Assembly (NCBI RefSeq): GCF_030644225.1
Contig: NZ_CP128650.1
Location: 2,098,001 to 2,162,000 of the forward strand
Direction of reading: 5' to 3'
Source of the DNA: Selenomonas dianae
GTDB lineage: Bacteria; Bacillota; Negativicutes; Selenomonadales; Selenomonadaceae
DNA length: 64,000 bases
The notes below the pieces were generated by a model, which ran no database searches, was not told where the DNA came from, and saw only the letters and a list, made by a program, of their open reading frames with translations. Shown one piece after another: positions 25,320 through 32,528 of the stretch (its first letter is position 1; every line of letters begins with the position of its first letter). Position numbers and translations under genes: made by a program.

Positions 25320-26378
25320 TGTAGGATTACAATAGATATGTTACACAAGTAAATAAAAAGAGAAAGCCCATTTGTGTTATGCTCTATCTAGCAAAACAAA
25401 CCACACACAAAGGAGGCTTTCTCATGAAAAGCATAACACAGGACATCAAGTATTATCAAGCGATTCTTTCCTATGCAGATAAGCATGGCGTCACAAAGGC
25501 TGCCATTAAGTACCGCACTTATCGCCAGTTCATCTATCGACTGCGTAATCGCTACGATGGTACACCCAAATCCCTCGCACCAAAGTCGCGACGCCCCCAT
25601 CATCACCCCAACGAACACACAGGCGAAGAGATCGCTCTCATTCGGCGGATGCGTAAACGTCGTCCCAATACGGGTCTTGTCCGCTTCTGGGTGCGCCTGC
25701 GTAAAAAGGGGTATACACGCTCCATTGCCGGTCTTTACCGCTGCATGAAACGTCTGGGGCTTAAAACAAGCAAGCCCAAGAAACCTGTATATCAGCCAAA
25801 ACCATATCAGCAGGCAACCTTCCCCGGAGAAAAAGTTCAGATTGATGTCAAAGTCGTTCCCTCCGCCTGCATTGTCGGACAGGCAAAAGAGCAGGGCGAG
25901 AAGATGTACCAATACACAGCGATTGACGAATGTACACGCTTTCGCTTTATTGCGGCATTTAAGGAGCAATCAACATATTCATCCATGCTTTTCCTGCAGC
26001 AGCTCATCCGTCGTTTCCCGTTCAAGATACATAAAGTACAGACAGATAACGGGGCGGAGTTTACCAAGCGTTTCCAAGCGGCGGATGAAGAAAATCTGAC
26101 GCTGTTTGAAAAGGAGTTAAAGCGTCTTGGCATTGCACACCAGAAGATTCGCCCCTATACGCCGAGGCATAACGGTAAGGTAGAGCGTTCCCACCGAAAG
26201 GACAACGAGGAGTTTTACGCCACGCATACGTTTTACTCGTTTGAGGATTTCAAGGTGCAGCTTGCACGGAGAAACAGGGAGTATAACAATTTTCCGATGC
26301 GTCCCCTCGGATGGAAGTCTCCTCGTGAGACTCTTTCTCTGCTTCTCTCTTGTGTAACATATGATTGACAAACCTACA
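25320..26378 (+). mobile_element. IS481-family insertion sequence, complete
   Basis: 1059 bp bounded by imperfect inverted repeats (TGTAGGATTACAATAGATAT at the left, TGTAGGTTTGTCAATCATAT at the right when inverted), both continuing into ATGTTACACAAG. It encodes one transposase. The flanks 25294-25318 and 26379-26403 are identical over 25 bp (starting ATCACTTCGC), an unusually long target duplication. An end fragment of another copy lies at 4284-4377. Confidence 0.95.
25424..26368 (+). CDS. IS481-family DDE transposase
   Basis: 314 residues from MKSITQDIKYYQAIL (AAAGGAGG seven bases upstream); the frame is open from 25379 but the upstream start has no ribosome site. N-terminal helix-turn-helix (KAAIKYRTYRQFIYRLRNRY), then an rve integrase core. 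The catalytic D/D/E candidates are in VQIDVKVVP, KVQTDNGAEFT and GKVERSHRKDNEEF. No frameshift, so it is likely active. The C-terminal codons overlap the right inverted repeat. Confidence 0.93.
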   Translation: MKSITQDIKYYQAILSYADKHGVTKAAIKYRTYRQFIYRLRNRYDGTPKSLAPKSRRPHHHPNEHTGEEIALIRRMRKRRPNTGLVRFWVRLRKKGYTRSIAGLYRCMKRLGLKTSKPKKPVYQPKPYQQATFPGEKVQIDVKVVPSACIVGQAKEQGEKMYQYTAIDECTRFRFIAAFKEQSTYSSMLFLQQLIRRFPFKIHKVQTDNGAEFTKRFQAADEENLTLFEKELKRLGIAHQKIRPYTPRHNGKVERSHRKDNEEFYATHTFYSFEDFKVQLARRNREYNNFPMRPLGWKSPRETLSLLLSCVTYD

Positions 26379-26460
26379 ATCACTTCGCTTTCTAAAAATT
26401 TCTCAAAAATATTGATAAATGCTCTCATTCAGTGTAAAATACTCAGGCATAAAGTATTAG

Positions 26461-26487
26461 GGAATCGCTGATAAACTGAAGTCAGCC
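26461..26487 (+). repeat. MITE left-end remnant
   Basis: GGAATCGCTGATAAACTGAA is the left terminus of the MITE family; the match ends within 27 bp. Confidence 0.6.
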
Positions 26488-26520
26488 AATAACGGATGAT
26501 CATGGCACATACACACGAAG

Positions 26521-26549
26521 AACCACGAAGTTACCGCTTCGGGGTTTTT
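26521..26549 (+). terminator. Orphan terminator upstream of the metal-efflux genes
   Basis: AACCACGAAG, TTACCG, CTTCGGGGTT then TTTG. It could end readthrough from the IS. No gene precedes it closely. Confidence 0.6.
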
Positions 26550-26574
26550 GCTTGAAAAATAATTTCCTTTCCTA

Positions 26575-26631
26575 TTGACAACCGCTTCATCACCATTTAT
26601 ACTCAACATATGAATAGTTGCTCATATGTTG
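26575..26631 (+). promoter_or_regulatory. Promoter with ArsR/SmtB-type operator
   Basis: TTGACA (26575-26580) and TATACT (26598-26603), 17-bp spacer. Immediately after the -10 is a perfect 10-bp inverted repeat, CAACATATGA (26604-26613) and TCATATGTTG (26622-26631). It matches the ATATGAA...TCATAT style of operators bound by CadC/CzrA/SmtB metal sensors. Metal-induced expression of the P-type ATPase is inferred; no ArsR-family gene lies in the window. Confidence 0.75.
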
Positions 26632-26654
26632 TTTGAACAAAGGAGACGATCATC

Positions 26655-26873
26655 ATGAAAAAGGCATTCAAGTTTCGCGACATCGACTGCGCCCACTGCG
26701 CCCATGAGATCGAGGACGCTGCGGCAAAGATCGCGGGCGTGAACAAGGTGCGCGTCAATTTCCTCAGCGAGCGCATGACACTCGATGCGGACGACGCGCG
26801 CTTTGACGAAATCGTCGCAGAGATCAAACGGATCGCCAAGACCATCGAGCCAGACGCCGTTCTCGAAGCGTAA
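26655..26873 (+). CDS. Free-standing heavy-metal-associated (HMA) domain protein
   Basis: 72 residues comprising a single ferredoxin-like HMA domain with the metal motif DCAHCAHE (Cys12 and Cys15). In most Zn/Cd/Pb ATPases this domain is the N-terminus of the pump; here it is a separate protein 25 bp upstream of the ATPase gene. It probably acts as a metallochaperone or regulatory domain delivering Zn/Cd/Pb to the pump. GGAG ribosome site 13 bp upstream; first gene after the metal-responsive promoter. Confidence 0.9.
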   Translation: MKKAFKFRDIDCAHCAHEIEDAAAKIAGVNKVRVNFLSERMTLDADDARFDEIVAEIKRIAKTIEPDAVLEA

Positions 26874-26898
26874 CCAAGAAAAAAAGGGGGAAGCAGAC

Positions 26899-28755
26899 AT
26901 GACGAAGAAACAAAAGAGGATGCTCATGCGCATCGGCGGAGCAGCAGCACTCTTCATCCCGGGAATGATCCTCGAAGACAATGTCGTCGGCATCGTGCTC
27001 CTCCTCGCCGCCTACGCCCTCATCGGCTGGGACATCCTCTGGCGGGCGGCGGAGAACATTCGCCACGGGCGCGTCTTTGACGAGAACTTCCTCATGGCAG
27101 TCGCCACGATCGGTGCGATTGCGCTCGGCGACTACTCCGAAGGCGTCGCCGTCATGCTGCTCTACCAGATCGGTGAGTGGTTTCAGGGATACGCCGTACA
27201 GCGTTCCCGCCGCTCCATCTCCTCGCTCATGGACATCCGTCCCGACACGGCGCGCGTTGTGCGGGACGGTGCAGAGGAGGAGGTATTTCCCGACGAGGTC
27301 GAGGTCGGCGAGACCATCCTCATCCGCCCGGGCGAGCGCGTCCCGCTCGACGGCATCATCACGAAGGGCGAGGGGCTGCTCGACACCGCCGCACTCACGG
27401 GGGAATCCGTACCGCGTACCGTAAAGACGAACGATGAGATCATCAGCGGCTGCATCAATCAGACCGGCGTACTGGAGGTCCGTGTCACAACCCCCTACGA
27501 GGAATCCACCGTCGAGCGCATCCTCTCGCTTGTGGAGGAGGCGACGGACAAGAAGGCGACCACCGAGGCATTCATCACGCGCTTTGCCCGCTGGTACACG
27601 CCCGCCGTCGTCATCGGTGCGGTACTGCTCGCCCTCGTCCCGCCGCTCGTCACGGGCGATCCGTTCTCTATGTGGATCTACCGTGCGCTCACCTTCCTCG
27701 TCATCTCCTGCCCCTGCGCCCTCGTCATCTCCGTGCCGCTCTCCTTCTTTGCAGGAATCGGCGGCGCGAGCCGCGCCGGCATCCTCATCAAGGGCGGCAA
27801 CTATCTCGAAGCACTCGCAAAGGCGGACACCGTCGTCTTTGACAAGACCGGCACGCTCACGAAGGGCAGCTTCCACGTCGCGAGCGTCATCCCCGCCGAG
27901 GGCTTCGCGGAGGAGGACGTACTCTTCTACGCGGCGAATGCGGAACGCTACTCCACCCATCCCATCGGCCGCTCCATCCTCCGCGCCTTCACAGGCGGCG
28001 GGAACACGACCGAGGATACGGACGTACACGCGATGGAGGAAAATGCAGGATGCGGCATCTCCGCACACATCAACGGACATTTCATCCTGCTCGGCACGCA
28101 TGACCTCCTCACAGCAAAGAAAACGGTAAACATTCCGCCGATCCCGCACACGGGCGCGGTCTACCTCTCCGTTGACGGACGCTTTGCGGGTGTTGTCCAC
28201 GTCGCGGACGAGATCAAGGAGGACGCGGCGGAGGCAGTACACGCCCTAAAGGAGCGCGGCATCCGCGAGACGGTCATGCTCACGGGCGACACGCGCTGGA
28301 TCGGTGCGAGCGTCGGCAAGGAACTCGGCATCGACACCGTCCATGCCGAACTCCTCCCACAGGACAAGGTCGCACAGGTCGAGGCTCGCCTTGCCGCGCA
28401 GCAGGAGGGCAGGACGCTCGCCTACGTCGGCGACGGCATCAACGACGCGCCCGTCCTCGCACGCGCCGATGTCGGCATCGCCATGGGAGCACTCGGCTCG
28501 GATGCGGCAATCGAGGCGGCGGATGTCGTTCTCATGACCGACGAGCCGCGAAAGATCGCAACCGCCATCGACATCGCACGCAAGACCATGCGCATCGCGT
28601 GGCAGAACATCATCTTTGCCATCGGCATCAAGGGCATCGTCCTCGTCCTCGGTGCACTTGGCTACGCAGGGCTCTGGGCGGCGATCTTCGCCGATGTCGG
28701 CGTCACTGTCCTCGCCATCCTCAACGCCATGCGTGCCCTCAGCGTAAAGGAATGA
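26899..28755 (+). CDS. P1B-type heavy-metal ATPase (Zn/Cd/Pb exporter, ZntA/CadA type)
   Basis: 618 residues from MTKKQKRMLMRIGGAAALF. It lacks an N-terminal HMA domain, which is encoded by the preceding gene. Core motifs: TAALTGESVPR (actuator), the membrane motif ISCPCALVIS (CPC), DKTGTLTKG (phosphorylation), YSTHPIG (HP nucleotide site), MLTGDTRW and VGDGINDAPVLA. These and the C-terminal helices with DVGVTVLAILNAMRAL point to divalent Zn/Cd/Pb rather than Cu export. It pumps metal out of the cytoplasm. The antitoxin-RNA promoter of the next locus starts right after its stop codon. Confidence 0.94.
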   Translation: MTKKQKRMLMRIGGAAALFIPGMILEDNVVGIVLLLAAYALIGWDILWRAAENIRHGRVFDENFLMAVATIGAIALGDYSEGVAVMLLYQIGEWFQGYAVQRSRRSISSLMDIRPDTARVVRDGAEEEVFPDEVEVGETILIRPGERVPLDGIITKGEGLLDTAALTGESVPRTVKTNDEIISGCINQTGVLEVRVTTPYEESTVERILSLVEEATDKKATTEAFITRFARWYTPAVVIGAVLLALVPPLVTGDPFSMWIYRALTFLVISCPCALVISVPLSFFAGIGGASRAGILIKGGNYLEALAKADTVVFDKTGTLTKGSFHVASVIPAEGFAEEDVLFYAANAERYSTHPIGRSILRAFTGGGNTTEDTDVHAMEENAGCGISAHINGHFILLGTHDLLTAKKTVNIPPIPHTGAVYLSVDGRFAGVVHVADEIKEDAAEAVHALKERGIRETVMLTGDTRWIGASVGKELGIDTVHAELLPQDKVAQVEARLAAQQEGRTLAYVGDGINDAPVLARADVGIAMGALGSDAAIEAADVVLMTDEPRKIATAIDIARKTMRIAWQNIIFAIGIKGIVLVLGALGYAGLWAAIFADVGVTVLAILNAMRALSVKE

Positions 28756-28756
28756 C

Positions 28757-28785
28757 TTGCATCGCAGGTTCGTATCTGATATAAT
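28757..28785 (+). promoter_or_regulatory. Promoter of antisense RNA (type I antitoxin, locus 1)
   Basis: TTGCAT (28757-28762), 17-bp spacer, perfect TATAAT (28780-28785). It starts two bases after the ATPase stop codon and drives transcription toward the small toxin-like gene on the other strand. Confidence 0.75.
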
Positions 28786-28791
28786 AAAGAC

Positions 28792-28883
28792 ACAAAAAAG
28801 AGAACCGTGACAAGACGGCTACCTCTTCACATTACACGGTTATAACCGCTCGTGCTTGGTAGGTAGGGCGGTTATTTCTTTTT
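28792..28883 (+). ncRNA. Antisense RNA overlapping the 23-codon toxin-like gene
   Basis: About 92 nt, from the start predicted by TTGCAT/TATAAT to the terminator ATAACCGC ... GCGGTTAT + TTCTTTTT (28842-28883). The 3' part runs through the end of the convergent small ORF, as in Fst/TxpA-type type I systems where the RNAs overlap at a shared terminator region. Confidence 0.65.
28842..28883 (+). terminator. Terminator of the antisense RNA
   Basis: ATAACCGC (28842-28849) pairs with GCGGTTAT (28868-28875) around a GTGCTTGGTAGGTAG loop; T-rich stretch follows. The hairpin overlaps the last codons of the toxin-like ORF on the opposite strand. Confidence 0.8.
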
Positions 28884-28943
28884 AACGCAGATAATGTAGC
28901 CCGTGACGAGAATCAGCGCAAGGATGAACTCGTAGTAACTCAT
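28872..28943 (-). CDS. 23-residue type I toxin-like membrane peptide (locus 1)
   Basis: Encodes MSYYEFILALILVTGYIICV followed by KKK: one hydrophobic helix and a basic tail, resembling the small holin-like (Hol-Tox) or TxpA/BsrG-like toxins that depolarise the membrane when overproduced. It has a perfect GGAGGTG ribosome site and its own promoter ~100 bp upstream (28943-29049). An antisense RNA gene faces it. Too short for automatic gene finding; identity is inferred from architecture. Confidence 0.7.
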   Translation of the reverse strand: MSYYEFILALILVTGYIICVKKK

Positions 28944-29021
28944 ATCGCAACACCTCCCACTTACAGGATCGGGAAGGTGAAAAGGTAGCCGCCATAGCTT
29001 ATCAGAGGGTTCTCTACATCT

Positions 29022-29049
29022 ATTATACATTCATTTGTTCGAAGTGCAA
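29022..29049 (-). promoter_or_regulatory. Promoter of toxin-like mRNA (locus 1)
   Basis: TTGCAC (29044-29049) and TATAAT (29022-29027) with a 16-bp spacer, minus strand. Confidence 0.7.
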
Positions 29050-29065
29050 GTAAATCTTTCTACAC

Positions 29066-29095
29066 GAAAGCCCCCGACCATCATCGGGGGCTTTC
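29066..29095 (-). terminator. Terminator after the heme radical-SAM genes
   Basis: Perfect GAAAGCCCCCGA/TCGGGGGCTTTC hairpin just after the last gene of the ahb-like operon; flanking T's on the minus strand (GTGTAGAAAG side) are weak. Confidence 0.7.
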
Positions 29096-29105
29096 GTCTA
29101 TTCTC

Positions 29106-30311
29106 TTACGCTTCGCCGCGTCGCCCGTGGTACAGACACCACGGTTCTTCCGCCATGAAGTCGCCGTCATGGTAGTACGCCGCACGCGCACGGCAGCCGC
29201 CGCACGCCTTTTTGTAGCTGCACGAGCCGCAGCCGCCGCCGTAGTCGAGCGTACGCAGCTCCTTGAACACCTCGTTTTTCGCCCAGATCTCATCGAACGG
29301 CGTCTCGCGCACATCCCCCAGCTCACGGTTGAGGTACGCGCACGGCTGCACCTTGCCGCGCGGACTGATGATGCAGTACGTCAGCCCCGCCAGACAGCCG
29401 CGCGAGAAGCGCGTATCCACGCCGAGCTGATCGGCGATGCGCAGGAACTGCGGCGCACAGGTCGGCTTCAGCTCGATGTCCACCGTCTCCTGCTTGCGCA
29501 TGATGCGCGAAAGCACATCCTCGTACGCCTCCGCACGCAGTGACTCCTCCTCGATCGTCTCCGCACGTCCCGTCGGCACGAGGAAGAAGAAATGATGTGC
29601 CTTCGCCCCGATCTCCACGGCGAAGTCCGTCATCGCCTCAAGCTCGTGCGCGTTCCAGTCCATCACCGTTGTATGGATCTGGAACGGCAGCCCTGCCTCG
29701 CGGCAGTTCATCATCCCGCGCACTGCGCCGTCCCAACCGCCGGGGAACGAGCGGAACGTATCGTGCTTATTCTTGTCGAGCGAGTCGAGCGAGATACCCA
29801 TCCCGCACGCGCCCGCTTCCTTGAGAGCCTTTGCCATCGGCAGGTCGATCAGCGTCCCATTCGTACCGAACACGGGGATGAGCCCAAGCCCGCGCGCATA
29901 GGAAACGAGTTCGAGAATATCGGGGCGCGTCAGCGGCTCCCCGCCCGAGAAAATCATGATGCGGAAGCCCGCCTTTGCAATCTCGCGCAGGAGCTTCTTG
30001 CCCTCCTCCGTCGAGAGCTCCTCGTCCGCGCGGCAGCCCGCGTCGCGGTAGCAGTGAGCACAGTACATATTGCAGGCGTTCGTCGTGTTCCACGAAATGA
30101 TCTTTACCCCGCCGCCCGCAACGCCCTTCGGATGCCCCTTCGGCATCCCCGCAGGATGCCCGCTCGGATGTCCCATGCCGTGCGGATGTCCGCCGGGGTG
30201 TCCTCCCATATGCGCGTGGGGATGCCCCGCACCCGCAGGATGTCCCGCCGCGTGCGGATGCGTCCCCATCGTGCCCTGTGCGGCGTGCGCCGCCTCCATC
30301 GGGGCACTCAT
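29106..30311 (-). CDS. Radical SAM/SPASM heme-biosynthesis protein, NirJ2/AhbD-like, with His-rich N-terminus
   Basis: 401 residues. Residues 1-63 are a low-complexity tail made of GHP-type repeats containing 13 histidines. From 70 on it is a radical SAM enzyme: TTNACNMYCAHC carries the 4Fe-4S motif (C80, C84, C87), MIFSGGEPLTRPDI binds SAM, and a C-terminal SPASM region (CGSCSYKKACGGC) binds auxiliary clusters. Together with the preceding gene it matches the NirJ1/NirJ2 pair that converts siroheme-derived intermediates to heme in the alternative pathway; decarboxylation of Fe-coproporphyrin is the likely step. The metal-binding-looking tail is not usual for the family. Its start overlaps the upstream gene by four bases. 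Confidence 0.83.
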   Translation of the reverse strand: MSAPMEAAHAAQGTMGTHPHAAGHPAGAGHPHAHMGGHPGGHPHGMGHPSGHPAGMPKGHPKGVAGGGVKIISWNTTNACNMYCAHCYRDAGCRADEELSTEEGKKLLREIAKAGFRIMIFSGGEPLTRPDILELVSYARGLGLIPVFGTNGTLIDLPMAKALKEAGACGMGISLDSLDKNKHDTFRSFPGGWDGAVRGMMNCREAGLPFQIHTTVMDWNAHELEAMTDFAVEIGAKAHHFFFLVPTGRAETIEEESLRAEAYEDVLSRIMRKQETVDIELKPTCAPQFLRIADQLGVDTRFSRGCLAGLTYCIISPRGKVQPCAYLNRELGDVRETPFDEIWAKNEVFKELRTLDYGGGCGSCSYKKACGGCRARAAYYHDGDFMAEEPWCLYHGRRGEA

Positions 30312-31498
30312 ACAGCAGCCTCCCGAATGCCGATCTCCTCATCCGTCAGATAGCAGGACGGGTCCGACTCCCAAAAGTCCCCCGTCCGCGCCTCCGCACG
30401 CGTGCGGAAATTCCCGTTGCACCAGTTGAGGTACTGACATTTCGAGCAGCGCCCCTTGAGCAGCGGCTTCCTGTCCTTCAGCCCCGCGAGAATCGGGTGC
30501 GTCATATCCTGCCAGATGTCGCCGAACTTGCGCTCACGCACATTGCCGAACGTATGATGCTGCGTGAACTGATCAGGATGCACATAGCCGAGGTGATCCA
30601 CCTCGCCGAACGCAATGCCCGAACGGTTGCCACCGTTCGCACCGATCAGCTTCTTGATCTGCTCCGCCCCCGCATCGTTCCCCTCCGCGAGCGCTTTCAG
30701 ATACATATAGACCCCGTCGCAGTGGTTGTCCACCGTCAGGATCTCCTTCTTCAAACCGCGTGCCTCAAAGTCCTTTGTCCGCGCGATGATCGTATCCATC
30801 GCACGGCGCGACTCCTCCGCTGTCACATCCTCATCCATCATCTGACCGCCGCGCCCCGAGTACACGAGATGGTAGAAACAGACGCGGTTGATCCCCTTCT
30901 CCTCGATAAAGTCAAAGATCTTGTCCAGCTCCATGATATTGTGATGGTTGATCGTAAACCGCAGCCCCACGCGCTGCCCCACGGCGACACAGTTCTCGAT
31001 CCCCTCCATCGCACGCTGATACGCGCCCTCGACCCCGCGGAACATATCGTTCACATCCGCGAGCCCGTCGAGCGAGATGCCGACATAGCCGACCCCCAGA
31101 TCCTTGATCCGCTGCGCCACCTCGCGCGTGATAAGCGTCCCGTTCGTCGAAAGCGTCGGGCGCACACCTTTGTCCCGCGCATACTCCGCCAACTCGAAAA
31201 AGTCGGGGCGGATCAGCGGCTCGCCGCCCGAGAAGAGCAGCACCGGCACACGGAACTCCGCAAGGCCGTCGATGAAACGCTTTGCCTCCTCCGTCGTCAG
31301 CTCGCCATCGTACTTCTGCCCGTCGGAGGACATATAGCAGTGGCGGCAGCGCAGATTGCACGTGCGCGTCGAGTTCCAGACCACGACAGGCCCCATCCCC
31401 TCCGCCGCGCCGCTCTTCATGCGGTGCGCGTTCTGCCCGTAGCGCAGCGCGTCGCCGTAGTATTCATCCATAAAAAGAAGCTTCGTTACACTGATCAT
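30308..31498 (-). CDS. Radical SAM/SPASM heme-biosynthesis protein, NirJ1/AhbC-like
   Basis: 396 residues from the ATG preceded by AGGAG; a TTG codon just before it also reads in frame. Radical SAM motif CNLRCRHC (C47, C51, C54), SAM site LLFSGGEPLIRPDF, TNGTLITREVAQ, and a SPASM-type end CSKCQYLNWCNG. By analogy with AhbC/NirJ1 it would remove acetate side chains from didecarboxysiroheme on the way to Fe-coproporphyrin III. Co-transcribed with the TetR gene upstream and the NirJ2-like gene downstream. The earlier siroheme genes are not in the window. NirJ1 versus AhbC assignment rests on pairing and motifs only. Confidence 0.83.
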   Translation of the reverse strand: MISVTKLLFMDEYYGDALRYGQNAHRMKSGAAEGMGPVVVWNSTRTCNLRCRHCYMSSDGQKYDGELTTEEAKRFIDGLAEFRVPVLLFSGGEPLIRPDFFELAEYARDKGVRPTLSTNGTLITREVAQRIKDLGVGYVGISLDGLADVNDMFRGVEGAYQRAMEGIENCVAVGQRVGLRFTINHHNIMELDKIFDFIEEKGINRVCFYHLVYSGRGGQMMDEDVTAEESRRAMDTIIARTKDFEARGLKKEILTVDNHCDGVYMYLKALAEGNDAGAEQIKKLIGANGGNRSGIAFGEVDHLGYVHPDQFTQHHTFGNVRERKFGDIWQDMTHPILAGLKDRKPLLKGRCSKCQYLNWCNGNFRTRAEARTGDFWESDPSCYLTDEEIGIREAAV

Positions 31499-31526
31499 CA
31501 AGGTCTCCTAAATACACAATACACAA

Positions 31527-32165
31527 TTAGACGGAACGTATCTCCTCATTCCGCTTGTGAATCCCATCGAGCAGGAGCCGCGTCTTGAGCGCGATATTCT
31601 CCTGATACGAGAGTTCCAGATGACTGAATGCCGCCGCCTGATAGAGCGAGTGAAACATCTCCGCGATCAGATCGACAGGCACATCGCTGCGAATCTCCCC
31701 CGCCGCCTGCCCCGCGCGGATGATCTCTGTGAACACCTGCTTGATCTGCGGTGTCATGCGGCTGCCCGCAGGTTTCCCCTCGGGGGCGTGCGGCGCATCC
31801 GACTCCTCACGTCCCTGCGCCATATGGGACGCACCCGAGAGAAAGAGCGGCATCACAAAGCGGTTCTCATCGAGGAACTTCGCCGTCACACGCGCCCCCA
31901 CCTCCAGCAGTTCCAGCGACGTGCGCTCCGCCGCGCGCGCCTCCGCGAGTGCCATACGGATCGTCTCGCCGAGCCGCCCGAGCAGGGAGAACAAGAGATC
32001 CTCCTTCGAGCCAAAATAATTGTAGAACGTCCCGATGCCAAGATCTGCCGCGCTCATGATGTCCGCAACAGACGTCTCCTTGTAGCCCTTCTTCGAGAAC
32101 TCACTGATCGCCGCCTCAAGAATCATGCGGCGCGACTGCAGCTTCTTGCGCTCCCGGCGGCCCAT
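31527..32165 (-). CDS. TetR-family transcriptional regulator
   Basis: 212 residues from MGRRERKKLQSRRMILEAAI, chosen because AGAGGAG precedes it and the predicted promoter start lies at the earlier ATG. The N-terminal helix-turn-helix (KETSVADIMSAADLGIGTFYNYFGSKEDLL) is typical TetR; the ligand domain is helical. It is the first gene of the operon with the two heme radical-SAM genes, so it probably senses a tetrapyrrole, iron status or a related toxic compound and autoregulates the operon. The ligand is unknown. Confidence 0.88.
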   Translation of the reverse strand: MGRRERKKLQSRRMILEAAISEFSKKGYKETSVADIMSAADLGIGTFYNYFGSKEDLLFSLLGRLGETIRMALAEARAAERTSLELLEVGARVTAKFLDENRFVMPLFLSGASHMAQGREESDAPHAPEGKPAGSRMTPQIKQVFTEIIRAGQAAGEIRSDVPVDLIAEMFHSLYQAAAFSHLELSYQENIALKTRLLLDGIHKRNEEIRSV

Positions 32166-32250
32166 TTTCTCCTCTAACAAGAGATTCACCCTTTCTGTCA
32201 TCATGCTATATTATTATAGCGAAAAACATCGCATTTGAAAAGCAAAAAAT

Positions 32251-32279
32251 GAATCACATTCATATTTTCATTCTCATTC
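32251..32279 (-). promoter_or_regulatory. Fur-box-like hexamer array upstream of the TetR/heme operon
   Basis: On the minus strand GAGAAT-GAAAAT-ATGAAT-GTGATT repeats the GATAAT-style hexamer of Fur sites, about 50 bp before the TATAAT-like -10 (TATAAT near 32214-32219). Fur control would fit a heme operon, but the match is imperfect and an A/T-rich chance match is possible. Confidence 0.4.
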
Positions 32280-32307
32280 GTATAATTGAGAATAGACACA
32301 TTCGCGC

Positions 32308-32336
32308 ACAAAAAAACGCCGACCACCGTCGACGTT
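32308..32336 (-). terminator. Terminator of tRNA-Arg
   Basis: AACGTCGAC, GGTG, GTCGGCGTT followed by TTTTTT on the minus strand, 13 bp after the tRNA 3' end. Confidence 0.85.
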
Positions 32337-32348
32337 CTCTATCCAAAA

Positions 32349-32427
32349 TGGTGACCCAGGAGGGATTCGAACCCCCGACCCTTTGATTCGTAGTCAAATA
32401 CTCTAATCCAGCTGAGCTACTGAGTCA
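32349..32427 (-). tRNA. tRNA-Arg (anticodon ACG)
   Basis: Cloverleaf with acceptor TGACTCA/TGGGTCA, D-arm GCTCAGCTGG, anticodon loop CTACGAA (ACG), T-arm GGGGGTTCGAATCCC and encoded CCA (32349-32351). ACG is the inosine-modified tRNA reading CGN codons. Own promoter and terminator. Confidence 0.97.
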
Positions 32428-32446
32428 CGTGTCTTGCGACTTGATT

Positions 32447-32475
32447 ATAATAACAGATATGGAGGTGCGTGTCAA
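32447..32475 (-). promoter_or_regulatory. Promoter of tRNA-Arg
   Basis: TTGACA (32470-32475), 17-bp spacer, TATTAT (32447-32452), about 20 bp before the mature 5' end. Confidence 0.75.
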
Positions 32476-32528
32476 GGGGAGATTTTCTTTTTTTGTTCAA
32501 ACGCTCCCCACTCCGGCGGGAGTGGCTG

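Noticed and set aside
25388-25969. Minus-strand frame within the IS
   Set aside because: Antisense of the transposase; the plus-strand frame has the DDE motifs and a ribosome site.
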